DNA of 18,771 nt, from the NCBI GenBank assembly GCA_910589145.1, contig CAJUSD010000050.1, positions 1 to 18,771 of the forward strand, written 5' to 3'. This DNA comes from an uncultured Oscillospiraceae bacterium. GTDB taxonomy: Bacteria; Bacillota; Clostridia; Oscillospirales; Ruminococcaceae. Positions 1-8,352 of the stretch are shown piece by piece. The position numbers and the translations under genes were made by a program. Every line of letters begins with the position of its first letter. Positions within the stretch are counted from its first letter, which is position 1. The notes beneath the pieces were generated by a model. That model had not been told where the DNA came from. It saw only the letters and a program-made list of their open reading frames with translations, and searched no databases.

Positions 1-82
1 TGAGTCATCCTTTTTTGCACTTACATTGTATATTCACCTCGCAAAAAGAAAGAAGAAGCCCACCATTCTCTCCACCTTCCCT

Positions 83-109
83 GAAAAACACCCCGGTGGG
101 GTGTTTTTC
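83..109. terminator. Bidirectional intrinsic terminator of an off-window gene
   Basis: A perfect 12-bp stem (83-94 pairs with 98-109) with a 3-nt loop is flanked by A-rich and T-rich ends, so it can end transcription in either direction. It isolates the phosphate transporter region from whatever lies left of the window. Positions 1-82 show no convincing gene of their own. Confidence 0.8.
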
Positions 110-166
110 AATATCAACCTCAAAATCTCCACAAAATTGATTTCCCTGTACTTTCCCTTAAAATAA

Positions 167-196
167 TTGACAACACCCAAAATTGTGTATCATAAA
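167..196 (+). promoter_or_regulatory. Possible upstream sigma-A promoter of the phosphate transporter
   Basis: A perfect TTGACA -35 hexamer lies at 167-172, with a weaker -10 candidate at 188-196 (TATCAT or CATAAA depending on spacing, 15 or 18 nt). It lies about 100 bp upstream of a better -10 at 286 and could be a second, tandem promoter. The poor -10 match keeps the call tentative. Confidence 0.35.
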
Positions 197-282
197 TAAA
201 AATATATCAGCTTAAACGACAATCTTCTCCTAAAAACAGGCAGCTAAAAGGAAAAATTTCTATATACGTCTGCCGGTAAAAA

Positions 283-291
283 TGATATAAT
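283..291 (+). promoter_or_regulatory. Extended -10 promoter of the phosphate transporter
   Basis: TGATATAAT is a consensus -10 with the extended TGn motif. The expected -35 position (263-268) matches the consensus poorly, as is common for extended -10 promoters. Transcription would begin near 298, leaving an untranslated leader of about 390 nt before the start codon at 687. Confidence 0.55.
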
Positions 292-297
292 GAGGCG

Positions 298-686
298 GGA
301 AACAGCAGGAGGAAAATAACTGGAAAACCTTAGAACCTGTATTCATAGCCGGGGGATGCTGGAAGGGCGAGGATTTTTCCCGCCAGACAAGGAGATTTCC
401 CGCAGCAATCCTGACGGATTGCAAAAGGAAACCAACACAGTATGACGAGAAAAAGACCGGACAGACAGCGTTTAACGGTTGTGAATAAGGTTTTAATTAT
501 CATCCTTCTGCAATGCCGGCAGTTTCCTCAATAGTATAGAAAGAGACAAAACGGATTGATACGAGAGAGAATGTTGATTAATAACGGAAAAAATCCGCCT
601 TGCCTTTATTTTCATGATTTTCCGGAGGATTTTTCTGTATTTGAAAGCAAATACTTCGTATCAGGAAAATACTTTGGAGGAGTTAT
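298..686 (+). other. Long structured 5' leader or small RNA of unknown class
   Basis: No coding frame is convincing in this 389-nt stretch, but it is rich in pairing. A 7-bp hairpin with a 4-nt loop lies at 405-422. The segment near 305-315 (gcaggagga) can pair with 500-509 (tccttctgc), and GAGGAAA at about 309 with TTTCCTC at about 520, which would close a domain of roughly 200 nt. An imperfect hairpin spans about 587-635, and a perfect 7-bp stem (637-643 with 648-654) lies just before the ribosome binding site. The features fit a regulatory leader or an independent small RNA. I do not recognise it as a known riboswitch, T-box, RNase P or tmRNA, and I could not fold it computationally. Confidence 0.35.
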
Positions 687-2471
687 ATGGATTTTTTTGA
701 CGTGGTAAACCTGTTAGGCGGATTGGCGCTTTTCCTATATGGAATGTCCACCCTTGGCTCAGGCTTGGAAAAGCTTTCCGGGGGACGTTTGGAAAGCGTG
801 CTTGAAAAAATGACCGATACTGTTTTAAAAGGCGTCCTGTTAGGGGCTGCCGTTACAGCCGCAGTACAAAGTTCCTCTGCAACAACTGTTATTGTAGTTG
901 GTTTGGTTAATGCTGGGCTGCTTAAGCTGCGGCAGGCTATCGGAGTAATTATGGGCGCTAATATCGGTACAACAATTACCGCCCACATTCTGCGCCTGAC
1001 AGATATCCAGTCTGATAATTTCCTTCTCAACCTGTTGAAGCCCTCAAATTTTTCTCCCATTATCGCGCTGGTAGGCATCCTTTTGTTTATGGCTTCTAAA
1101 AAGAGAATCCATAAGGAAATTGGACAGATCCTTTTGGGATTCAGCGTTCTATTTACTGGGATGTTTGCTATGGAAGGCGCTGTGCATGGACTTCGGGAAA
1201 TGCCGCAGATTGCTACGGTGTTTGCTCAGCTTTCTAATCCATTTCTGGGTGTCTTGGTCGGCGCAATTGTGACCGCTGTAATACAAAGTTCCTCTGCATC
1301 TGTGGGAATTCTACAGGCCCTCAGTTCCGCTGGGCTGATTACCTGTGGAACCGCCTTCCCTATTATTATGGGTCAGAATATCGGCACTACCGTTACCCCT
1401 ATTATGGCCTCTATTGGCGCTGGAAAAAGTGCAAAACGCACTGCATTGATTCACTTGATTTTTAATATCCTGGGAACGATGATCTTTTTAATTGTAACTT
1501 ATGCAGTACATTATACCGTAGATTTTTCGTTCTGGGATGAACCTATTAGTAAAGGCGGTATTGCTGATTTCCATACTCTCTTTAACGTAGTCGTTACGTT
1601 GATATTTCTCCCCTTGGCCGGGGTTTTGGAGAAAATTGTTACCGTTTTGGTCAAACCCTCGGAACAGGAGATTCGCCGTCAGCAGAAAACCAATACTTTG
1701 ATTCTTGATGACCGCTTTATGGTTTCAACCGGCCTAGCCATTGAGCAGGCCCGCCATGCCGTTGAACAGATGGCGGAACTGGCTGAGGAAAATTGTGGTC
1801 TTTCCTTTGATCTTTTCCGTAGCTTTGATAACAAAAAGGCGGATTTGCTGCGGGAAAATGAAATTGCCATTGACCGCTTGGAAGATCGTCTTCGGGTATA
1901 TCTGCTGACCCTTTCAGGAAAAAATCTGGCTGATTCCGACAGCAAAAATATTTCCAGCCTTCTGAACATGATGACCGAATTTGAAAGAATTGGGGATTAT
2001 GCTGTTAATATCAGCGAATGTGCCCAGCAGCTCGCTGAAAAAGACCTTTCCCTATCCAGTGGGGCTATGGCGGAATACAATGTGATTACTGAAGCAGTTT
2101 CCGAGATTGTCCAGTTTGCCTGTAAAACTTTTTCTGCCAATGATATTAAAACGGCAGAATCGATTGAACCGTTAGAGGAAACGGTTGATTTGATGCAAGA
2201 TATGCTAAAGGAAAGGCATATTGAACGGCTCAAGGAGGGGGAATGTTCCGTTGACGTTGCCCTGCCCTTTATTGACATGCTCAGCCATCTGGAACGTATT
2301 TCGGATCACTGTTCCAATATTGGTGTATATGTAATTGGATATTCCCGCGAAGATGTAGCCGGATTTGACCGTCATGAGTACATCAGGGCAATCCATCAGG
2401 GAAACACTGCCTTTTATAAAGAAAAATACGCTTTCTTTGAAAGTAAATATTTAAGCAGGCTGAATAAATGA
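687..2471 (+). CDS. Na+/phosphate cotransporter family protein with PhoU-like domain (NptA/YjbB type)
   Basis: This 594-residue membrane protein imports or exports inorganic phosphate coupled to sodium. The N-terminal part (residues 1-320) holds the two inverted Na/Pi-cotransporter repeats. Each has the signature QSSSA (61-65 and 200-204) followed by GxNIGTT (90-96 and 229-235), embedded in hydrophobic helices. Residues from about 345 to 560 form a soluble, charged, helical PhoU-like domain containing the paired sequences FERIGDYAVN and LERISDHCSN. The start is fixed by a GGAGGAG ribosome binding site 5-7 nt upstream. The gene stands alone between its own leader and a strong terminator, so it is probably a single transcription unit and unrelated to the sugar operons. 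The length fits the fused transporter-PhoU form common in Firmicutes. The direction of transport and any link to phosphate sensing cannot be read from sequence. Confidence 0.93.
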   Translation: MDFFDVVNLLGGLALFLYGMSTLGSGLEKLSGGRLESVLEKMTDTVLKGVLLGAAVTAAVQSSSATTVIVVGLVNAGLLKLRQAIGVIMGANIGTTITAHILRLTDIQSDNFLLNLLKPSNFSPIIALVGILLFMASKKRIHKEIGQILLGFSVLFTGMFAMEGAVHGLREMPQIATVFAQLSNPFLGVLVGAIVTAVIQSSSASVGILQALSSAGLITCGTAFPIIMGQNIGTTVTPIMASIGAGKSAKRTALIHLIFNILGTMIFLIVTYAVHYTVDFSFWDEPISKGGIADFHTLFNVVVTLIFLPLAGVLEKIVTVLVKPSEQEIRRQQKTNTLILDDRFMVSTGLAIEQARHAVEQMAELAEENCGLSFDLFRSFDNKKADLLRENEIAIDRLEDRLRVYLLTLSGKNLADSDSKNISSLLNMMTEFERIGDYAVNISECAQQLAEKDLSLSSGAMAEYNVITEAVSEIVQFACKTFSANDIKTAESIEPLEETVDLMQDMLKERHIERLKEGECSVDVALPFIDMLSHLERISDHCSNIGVYVIGYSREDVAGFDRHEYIRAIHQGNTAFYKEKYAFFESKYLSRLNK

Positions 2472-2485
2472 TATTTACAAAAATG

Positions 2486-2530
2486 CGCCTTTCCCGTTTT
2501 GTATCTGTACAAAACGGGAAAGGCGTTTTT
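2486..2530 (+). terminator. Strong intrinsic terminator after the phosphate transporter
   Basis: A perfect 18-bp stem (2486-2503 with 2508-2525), a 4-nt loop, then five T residues. In the opposite direction the stem is followed closely by another T5, so it may also stop transcripts arriving from the minus-strand operon on the right. Confidence 0.92.
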
Positions 2531-2898
2531 AAATGTGAGTTCGATGGTTTAGGGTTCAGGGGACGCCATCTCAGCAGCCGTTGGCTGTTCGCTGGCTGCA
2601 AGTGATAACCTTCAGCAGAAAATCCCGCCATATATTCTTCTGGAAGCTGTTCCAGTCTCTTTGCCTACTGCTCCCACAAAAGAAAATGGCGGGATTTTCT
2701 ATATTTTTAAGTATCTGCCTCTTTCGATTTGCTTGTGCTGTCTTAAGCAAGTTGGGGTATTTCGCGCTTGCGAGCGCGACCAGGGAACTTTTCAGGAGTG
2801 CAGCTCTGCTGCACAACCCTGGGACCTTCAAACCTTTTTTATCCGCTTTAGCTTATGCTCGTCTGAGGTTTTTTCGCAAATTTGCTTTATCAAAATGG
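2531..2898. other. Gene-free, hairpin-rich intergenic region
   Basis: This 368-bp gap holds no supported gene but many nested inverted repeats. CAGCC/GGCTG forms a 5-bp stem near 2575-2587, and a 15-bp inverted repeat is described separately. CGCGCT-TGCG-AGCGCG lies at 2763-2778, with a UNCG-like tetraloop if transcribed. A 7-bp stem (2798-2804 with 2808-2814) is enclosed by CCAGGG/CCCTGG (2780-2785 with 2817-2822). An open frame on the plus strand at 2581-2931 runs across these palindromes but lacks a ribosome binding site and any family resemblance. The pattern resembles dispersed palindromic repeat units or a structured 3' untranslated region of the minus-strand operon. Confidence 0.5.
2617..2700. 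repeat. 15-bp perfect inverted repeat enclosing a small hairpin
   Basis: The arms at 2617-2631 and 2686-2700 are perfect reverse complements (AGAAAATCCCGCCAT and its complement). They are separated by 54 nt that contain a second perfect 6-bp stem with a 4-nt loop (2640-2645 with 2650-2655). There is no flanking direct repeat or transposase, so this reads as a non-autonomous palindromic element or an RNA stem rather than an insertion sequence. Confidence 0.7.
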
Positions 2899-3906
2899 TT
2901 ACATTTCTATCAGCAATCCACTGTCAGCTGACTTTTGTGCCGTCAAACAAACCCGTGTAAAATAAAGCGACTGCTCCGCTGTAATTGTACAGGCTTTTTC
3001 TCCATTCAGGCTTTCTACAAAATCCTGGAATATTTTAGGCGGCTGCTGTAAAGGAAGCGTCTGTTCTCCCTGAGCGCCTCCGTTAATCAAATAAACCTGT
3101 CCGCCGCGTACTTCAATTACGCCCTTTGTCCCTGCAATGCGGATGCGGTCATCCCCATGTGTACTGGCTGTCTGGGGGCGAAGATAGTCGATATTAATAT
3201 GTGCAACCACTTCATCTTCCAATTGGAACAGGCAAATTGCGGTAGCTTCCATTGAACCGTTATTATTATTGGCGATTGCAGATTGTACAGCGGAAACGGT
3301 CTTAACCCGTTTGCCGGAGAACCACAGCACCCAATCCAGCGCATGAATTCCAACCCACGGAATTGTACCTCCATAGGTATCCCGTTGATGGTACAGCACT
3401 CCCCGCTTCCCTGCTTTATAGGATTTCTGCCCGTTCAACATACGGATTTCACCGACTGCCCCCTGCTGTACCGCCTGATACGCTGTATAAAACCAGGGGT
3501 CGTAACGGGTAGTGAGCATATAGGCAAAATGAACACCCTTTTCCTTTGCCTTTCGGTACGCTGCTTCCAATTGGTCTAAATCCTCTAAGGTAGTTGCAGC
3601 AGGTTTTTCACAATAAACATGAATCCCCCGTTCCAAAGCGGCTATGGACATTTTTGCATGGTCGCAAAAATATGCGTCTACAACAAGGATATCCGGCTTT
3701 TCCTGATCCAGCATCTCCTGATAATCCAAATACTCTTTAGGGGCTGGGAAACCCTTTGCAGTAAGATTTTTAACAACTTTCTCCATACTAACCCCTGCTG
3801 CTCCGGCACAAACGGCTGGAACTTCAAACTTGGCCGGGTTATCACAAATTACAGATACCGCAGAGCCTGAATGTCCGCACGAGCCTATAAAACAAACTTT
3901 TTTCAA
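2899..3906 (-). CDS. Gfo/Idh/MocA family oxidoreductase, last gene of the minus-strand cluster
   Basis: This 335-residue NAD(P)-dependent enzyme of the Gfo/Idh/MocA family has an N-terminal Rossmann fold with the nucleotide loop GSCGHSG (8-14), the family lysine in CEKP (99-102) and the catalytic-type HxxD (H188, D191). A C-terminal alpha/beta substrate domain follows. Members oxidise or reduce a sugar or polyol hydroxyl, and the substrate is not predictable. The start is TTG: no in-frame ATG lies near, and GAGGGAGA sits about 10 nt upstream. It follows another member of the same family after 31 nt, so the two are probably co-transcribed and may act on successive or reciprocal steps, for example oxidation and later reduction of one sugar carbon. 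It has no signal peptide and is presumably cytoplasmic. Confidence 0.88.
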   Translation of the reverse strand: MKKVCFIGSCGHSGSAVSVICDNPAKFEVPAVCAGAAGVSMEKVVKNLTAKGFPAPKEYLDYQEMLDQEKPDILVVDAYFCDHAKMSIAALERGIHVYCEKPAATTLEDLDQLEAAYRKAKEKGVHFAYMLTTRYDPWFYTAYQAVQQGAVGEIRMLNGQKSYKAGKRGVLYHQRDTYGGTIPWVGIHALDWVLWFSGKRVKTVSAVQSAIANNNNGSMEATAICLFQLEDEVVAHINIDYLRPQTASTHGDDRIRIAGTKGVIEVRGGQVYLINGGAQGEQTLPLQQPPKIFQDFVESLNGEKACTITAEQSLYFTRVCLTAQKSADSGLLIEM

Positions 3907-3937
3907 CTTCTTTTCATCTCCCTCTTATGTTAGCTGT

Positions 3938-5020
3938 TTACAGAACAATTCCCCTCTGGCTTAAGATATCGCTTATTTGAATGGGCTTTCCTGTTTCCAT
4001 GGAGCGTTCCATAGCTTCCATGACTGCCAAGGTATGGACAGCCTCTTTTAAATCCGGTTTCGGAGTGCGCCCAGCTAACATATCCTCCGCCATTTGTTCA
4101 ATGTAGTTTTGATATTCCCCGGCATGGTGTGTTTCCCCCTCAAACCGGAAATAATAATTGTGCAGATCGTCAAAGGTTTCCACGTGATGCCCATTCCCGT
4201 CAAAATGATGCTCATACTTTAATTTCGGATATCCGGCGCGGGAGGCTCCCTTATCTCCGCGGAGCGTACAACTGATAGATTGTTCTATCCCGCTCCCAAG
4301 GGACGGGGAGGCATATGCTCCGCCGACAGTAGCAAACCGTCCGGTAGACTCCTCCTTAAAGATAAATCTCAATGTGTCTGGAACCGAAAGGCTGTATGCT
4401 TTTGTATTGGCGCTGACTGCCCCAACACCATACACCTCGGAAATCTTGGGGAGATACCATGCAGCTAAATCCACTGCGTGTATCATAAAATTATACATCC
4501 AGGAAAATCCGGGGCGGCGGCTCCAATCCCTTTCCAGGAACCATCTGGAATCGCTGATATAATGCGCTTCCATTGCAATCAGATTTCCCAGGCGTCCTTT
4601 TTCATAATCCATTCTCTGCCGTCTTGCAGGTTCAAAATATCGGGAGCTTTGTCCTACAAACACAATGCCCCCTGTCCGTTTCTGGCAGGCCAGTAACGTT
4701 TGGGCTTCATCCAGGTTAATCATCAGCGGTTTAGTACACAGGACATTTTTTCCAGCCTCTAAAGCCATTTTGATGTGTTGGGCATGAAGCTGATCTGGTG
4801 TATATATGCCAATTACATCTATGGATGGATCGGAAAGCATGTCTTCATATTTGGTGGTATACTGTGTTAAGCCGAATTCTTCTTTGCGCTCTTTGCAAAG
4901 GGATTCGTTGAGATCGCAGATATTGCCAATACTCCAATATGGACTGTTCAATACTGCTGACAGGATGCTCCTGCCCTCCCCAAGCCCCAGAACACCCATA
5001 GTAAATTTTTTGTCAGCCAT
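3938..5020 (-). CDS. Gfo/Idh/MocA family oxidoreductase with a TKP variant of the EKP motif
   Basis: This 360-residue dinucleotide-binding sugar oxidoreductase is a distant paralogue of the next gene downstream. The Rossmann loop is GLGEGRS (12-18). The usual EKP catalytic motif reads CTKP (95-98), so the lysine is kept and the glutamate is replaced by threonine. The HxxD pair is H181 and D184. The frame extends to an ATG at 5047, but an AGGAGG lies between that codon and the ATG at 5018-5020. The latter, encoding MADKKF, is therefore the start. A 104-nt gap with a hairpin separates it from the beta-mannosidase gene upstream, so the oxidoreductase pair may be expressed at a different level from the first three genes of the cluster. 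The substrate is unknown. Confidence 0.88.
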   Translation of the reverse strand: MADKKFTMGVLGLGEGRSILSAVLNSPYWSIGNICDLNESLCKERKEEFGLTQYTTKYEDMLSDPSIDVIGIYTPDQLHAQHIKMALEAGKNVLCTKPLMINLDEAQTLLACQKRTGGIVFVGQSSRYFEPARRQRMDYEKGRLGNLIAMEAHYISDSRWFLERDWSRRPGFSWMYNFMIHAVDLAAWYLPKISEVYGVGAVSANTKAYSLSVPDTLRFIFKEESTGRFATVGGAYASPSLGSGIEQSISCTLRGDKGASRAGYPKLKYEHHFDGNGHHVETFDDLHNYYFRFEGETHHAGEYQNYIEQMAEDMLAGRTPKPDLKEAVHTLAVMEAMERSMETGKPIQISDILSQRGIVL

Positions 5021-5085
5021 AATAAGTTTCCTCCTGATTGCGAACATAAAACTAAAATGAATTCTGCCAAAGACTGCTTTTCAAA

Positions 5086-5109
5086 GGGAGCGGAAATAAA
5101 CCCGCTCCC
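5086..5109 (-). terminator. Intercistronic hairpin, possible partial terminator
   Basis: A perfect 8-bp GC-rich stem (5086-5093 with 5102-5109) has an 8-nt loop. In the direction of transcription it is followed by only TTTG, so it should terminate weakly. It lies in the longest gap of the minus-strand cluster and could attenuate expression of the two oxidoreductase genes or protect the upstream transcript from 3' decay. Confidence 0.5.
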
Positions 5110-5124
5110 CTCAAAACCGTCTCG

Positions 5125-7653
5125 TCAATGTTCATAAGTATCATACAGGCTGCGGATACGAAGATGTTTCTTCACTTCATCTAAAGAAATGTCTTCAATC
5201 CCGCGCATCAAAGCGCCAGTTTTCAATGTGCCAAGAGACGAGGTTATATCCTGTAAGCGAAGCGTAACCACATAAGGAACACGTTCATACACATCAAAAC
5301 CGTTATCGCTGAAAACCGCATCCATTCCTTCAAGGGAAAGCTCAACACATCTGGCAAACGCCTGGGCGGACACGGAAATCATAAAGCAGCCATCTTTCTT
5401 TTCGAGCGAACAGCTTAGTTTGGGGTTCATTAGGGAAAAATGTTTATCTGGCACCAACAAGGTACAGCCGTCACCAATCAGAGAATCATCCTCTAAAAGC
5501 TGGAACCCGAAGAAAAGTTCTTCTTTCGGCTTGCCGCATCCGGCAATCAGAGCGCCAAAATCCCGTTCAAACACCTTGGCAGAGGACATCGGCTCCATGT
5601 GAACCGGCACAGCAGTCTGAAAAACCATATTCAGACGGCAGTCCCGCAGGAAAACCCGCAGCACGCCTTTCCGATGCTGGCGGCACTCGTTGACAGCCCA
5701 GATTTCCATTTGTTCCCCATCTTCCACAATGTAGGCGGTAAATGGGGCATAAAACCGTTTTGCCCAGTAATGCAAGACCTTCCATCTGCCAAACCAGTCA
5801 ATACTTGACCAGGAAGCTACAGGCCAGCAGTCATTAAGCTGCCAGTATACTGCCCCCATACAGCGCCCCCGATTTCTTCGCCAGTGTTCAACGCCGTATT
5901 TCATGGCTCTTGCCTGTAAAAGCTGTGAGACATAGGAAAGGCTGTCATAATCTTTGGGATAGCGGTAATGGAGGGAAATAGATTGGAGGATTTTCCCGTT
6001 GGCAGCAGGATTTTTCTGGTGGTTTTCCATGACTTTGGAAAAGACGTTGCGGTCTTCCGGCAAGGTAAACGTTTCCACTGTTTTCCGGCAGGGAAGGGAT
6101 TGGAACCCAAATTCAGAGCAGAAACGAAAATAATGCCGGCGATAAAATTCAAAGGGCTTTGACCCATGCCAGACTTCCCAGTAGTGTACATCTCCCCGGT
6201 CAAAACTGTTAGGCTCTTGAAATCCCCCTTTGGAAGATGGAGAAGAAGGCCAGTAGAAAGTAACTGGATCCTCTTTGGCAAGGACCTCCGGGATAATCCC
6301 TTCAAACAGCCGCAGATAATCGGCCCGCAAATGTTCTGGATGGTCTTTCACATCCCCCCAGCTAACCCAAGCTTCCTCCATCTCGTTGTTCCCGCACCAA
6401 AGCCCCAGACAGGCGTGGTGGCGTATCCGGCGGACATTTTCTGAAATTTCCTCCCGAATGGTCGTCTCAAGTTCTGGTTCCAAAGCGTAAATATTGCAGG
6501 CAAACATAAAGTCCTGCCATACAACAAGCCCTAGTTTATCGCAGCAATCAAAAAAGCAGTCTTCAGGATAATATCCCCCACCCCAAACCCGGATACAGTT
6601 GAAATGGGCAGCAGCGCAGTCTGATAACAACTGGCGGTTTTTTTCCGGGGTAACACGGGAGAGGAAATTGTCCTGCGGAATATAGTCCGCACCCATTGCA
6701 AAAAATTTAACCCCGTTGACTGTAAAGGCAAACTCCTCCCCAAATTCGTCCTGCTCCCGGCTGACTGTCATTGTCCTCAGACCAATTTGGCGTTCCCATG
6801 CATCTAAAAAAAGTTTTCCGTCTTTTTCCAGACTGACTGAGACAGTATAAAGAGGCTGTTCGCCAAGGCCGTTGGGCCACCAAAGTTCTGGGTTTGGGAT
6901 AGTCAGGAAAAGAAGGTTTTCCCCTTCTACAGCAGTACTGGAAACCGTTATCGCTTCCCCCTTTGGAGAAATCACCTTTAAATGAAGGGAAGCATTTTCC
7001 TCACGATTCAGGCATACGGAAATGCGCGCTGACAGTTTCACTGTATCTGTTTCATGAATCTGCCGGAGGAATACATCGTTGAGCATACAGGAAGAAGGAA
7101 TTTCCAGGTATATGTTTCCATGGATTCCCATATCAGGAAGCTGAGGGCCCCAATCCCATCCATACATATAATGGGCTTTTCGAAGGTAATTGCTTCCCGG
7201 CATTGTGCCAGTATTGATATATTGGATATCCCCTTTCCGAAAGCGCTGTTCCCCATATGCCGCCGCAGAAGAAATAGAGACCGCCAGCAAATTTTCCTCC
7301 TGCAAAAACTGTTTGATTGGAAATTTCCATCTGCGGTGCATATTGTCCGCTCTCCCGACCACCTGCCCATTGAGGGAAATTTCCGCCAGGGTGTCCAAAC
7401 CTTCCAGGCAGAGAAAAACCTGTTCCGCCTGCGCTGCCTCTTTCGGGATGGAAAAGGCTTTGGTAAAACGGCATGGGTTTCGGAGGATTTCTGTCAGTTC
7501 AGCGGAATGTTCTTCATCCCGCCAAAAAGGGTTTGAAATCTTTCCCTCCTCCAGGAGATTATTTAACAGGGAGCCAGGGACATTGGCGGGAAAAATTTCC
7601 CCCTTTGTTCCAAAGCTTAAACTCCATGTCCCGTTTAGGGAGTACTGATACAT
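5125..7653 (-). CDS. Beta-mannosidase, glycoside hydrolase family 2
   Basis: This 842-residue exo-acting GH2 enzyme is predicted to remove terminal beta-linked mannose (EC 3.2.1.25), from mannan oligosaccharides or from the Man-beta-GlcNAc core of N-glycans. The order is jelly-roll (about 1-185), immunoglobulin-like sandwich (about 190-300), TIM barrel (about 305-620) and C-terminal beta domains. The mannosidase-type stretch RVWGGGYYPEDCFFD begins near 355 and continues into VVWQDFMFAC. The acid/base glutamate is E424 in CGNNE, and the nucleophile is E514 in CSEFGFQSLP. AVYWQLNDCWP and the following SSIDWFGRWK are also typical of beta-mannosidases rather than beta-galactosidases. There is no signal peptide, so the enzyme should be cytoplasmic and act on imported small saccharides. 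The start has AGGAGGG 8 nt upstream. It lies 27 nt after the cupin gene. Confidence 0.92.
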   Translation of the reverse strand: MYQYSLNGTWSLSFGTKGEIFPANVPGSLLNNLLEEGKISNPFWRDEEHSAELTEILRNPCRFTKAFSIPKEAAQAEQVFLCLEGLDTLAEISLNGQVVGRADNMHRRWKFPIKQFLQEENLLAVSISSAAAYGEQRFRKGDIQYINTGTMPGSNYLRKAHYMYGWDWGPQLPDMGIHGNIYLEIPSSCMLNDVFLRQIHETDTVKLSARISVCLNREENASLHLKVISPKGEAITVSSTAVEGENLLFLTIPNPELWWPNGLGEQPLYTVSVSLEKDGKLFLDAWERQIGLRTMTVSREQDEFGEEFAFTVNGVKFFAMGADYIPQDNFLSRVTPEKNRQLLSDCAAAHFNCIRVWGGGYYPEDCFFDCCDKLGLVVWQDFMFACNIYALEPELETTIREEISENVRRIRHHACLGLWCGNNEMEEAWVSWGDVKDHPEHLRADYLRLFEGIIPEVLAKEDPVTFYWPSSPSSKGGFQEPNSFDRGDVHYWEVWHGSKPFEFYRRHYFRFCSEFGFQSLPCRKTVETFTLPEDRNVFSKVMENHQKNPAANGKILQSISLHYRYPKDYDSLSYVSQLLQARAMKYGVEHWRRNRGRCMGAVYWQLNDCWPVASWSSIDWFGRWKVLHYWAKRFYAPFTAYIVEDGEQMEIWAVNECRQHRKGVLRVFLRDCRLNMVFQTAVPVHMEPMSSAKVFERDFGALIAGCGKPKEELFFGFQLLEDDSLIGDGCTLLVPDKHFSLMNPKLSCSLEKKDGCFMISVSAQAFARCVELSLEGMDAVFSDNGFDVYERVPYVVTLRLQDITSSLGTLKTGALMRGIEDISLDEVKKHLRIRSLYDTYEH

Positions 7654-7680
7654 GGCACAGCCCTCCTTTTAAAGTTGGCC

Positions 7681-8319
7681 TTAAATATCTGCTGAAATAT
7701 CAATATTTTTCCCGGTCAAACCAACATATGCCCCGTTTTTGGATTCATTTGCATCTGGATGAGCCAACAGCCATTTATTCCGGGCAAACAGCATTTTATC
7801 TTCCAAGTTGGCTGGAGTGACAGCGGGTTTATCGGTATTGGTTCCTCTGGGCAGCACAATGACAACCCGGAAGCCTTCTCCCTTTTTGGCGCTGCAGGGG
7901 GCATAATGAAGGGTAGTCGCATAAACTTCAACTGCTGTGCCCTTGGGAACTTTGAACGCCTTGACACAGGAAGTGTCCAATTTGCCGTCCTTTATATCAT
8001 CCTCGCGGGCCACTAAAAGGATGGCATCGTCTGCCATAATATTGACTTCACTGTCACGATGATATTCCAGACAGTTCAACATGGTATTGGTTCCATTACA
8101 ATATCCAAACTGGATTGGCATACCTCCGTAAATCTGATCCTGCACCTTTGTAAAAACAGGAAGGGCTTCCAGGGCAGCAACGCTGGGAACATACTCTACA
8201 TGGTCGGCTGGTTTTTCGCTGACTTCTTCCAGTTTGTTCAGCAGTTCGGCAAAGTTGTAGCCTTCAATTACCTTTCCATACGCTGCAAAGCTTTCATCCA
8301 TAACTGATATAACTTTCAT
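7681..8319 (-). CDS. DUF4867-like cupin protein, possible metal-dependent sugar enzyme
   Basis: This 212-residue protein resembles the uncharacterised DUF4867 family as I recall it. The middle of the chain has the beta-rich layout of a cupin. E85, H87 and E91 (in CLEYHRDSE) and H138 (in TTLHYAP) are placed like the metal ligands of cupin motifs 1 and 2. PKGTAVEVYATTLHY and RVVIVLPRGT also recall sugar isomerases and ureidoglycolate-lyase-type cupins. The start has GGAGG about 9 nt upstream. It sits between the isoaspartyl-dipeptidase-like gene (33-nt gap) and the beta-mannosidase gene (27-nt gap), so it is very probably in the same transcript. A role as isomerase, epimerase or lyase on the product of the neighbouring enzymes is an inference. 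The biochemical function is unknown. Confidence 0.75.
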   Translation of the reverse strand: MKVISVMDESFAAYGKVIEGYNFAELLNKLEEVSEKPADHVEYVPSVAALEALPVFTKVQDQIYGGMPIQFGYCNGTNTMLNCLEYHRDSEVNIMADDAILLVAREDDIKDGKLDTSCVKAFKVPKGTAVEVYATTLHYAPCSAKKGEGFRVVIVLPRGTNTDKPAVTPANLEDKMLFARNKWLLAHPDANESKNGAYVGLTGKNIDISADI

Positions 8320-8352
8320 TTTGTCAAACCTCCATTTTTTCTTAAAAAACTT

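Noticed and set aside
298..686. A known riboswitch, T-box, tmRNA, RNase P or SRP RNA in the leader of the phosphate transporter gene.
   Set aside because: None of the conserved cores of those classes could be found by eye; only generic pairing is visible.
2617..2700. An insertion sequence remnant marked by the inverted repeat.
   Set aside because: There is no transposase fragment between or beside the arms, and no target-site duplication was seen.
2581..2931. A 116-codon open frame on the plus strand in the gap after the phosphate transporter.
   Set aside because: It lacks a ribosome binding site, runs through several perfect palindromes, has odd composition and overlaps the end of the oxidoreductase gene on the other strand.
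5021..5047. An upstream ATG at 5047 as the start of the second oxidoreductase gene.
   Set aside because: A clear AGGAGG lies between it and the ATG at 5018-5020, and the Rossmann fold begins normally from the latter.
5125..7653. Beta-galactosidase or beta-glucuronidase as the identity of the GH2 enzyme.
   Set aside because: The barrel motifs (WGGGYYPED, WQDFMFAC, CSEFGFQSLP) are those of beta-mannosidases.
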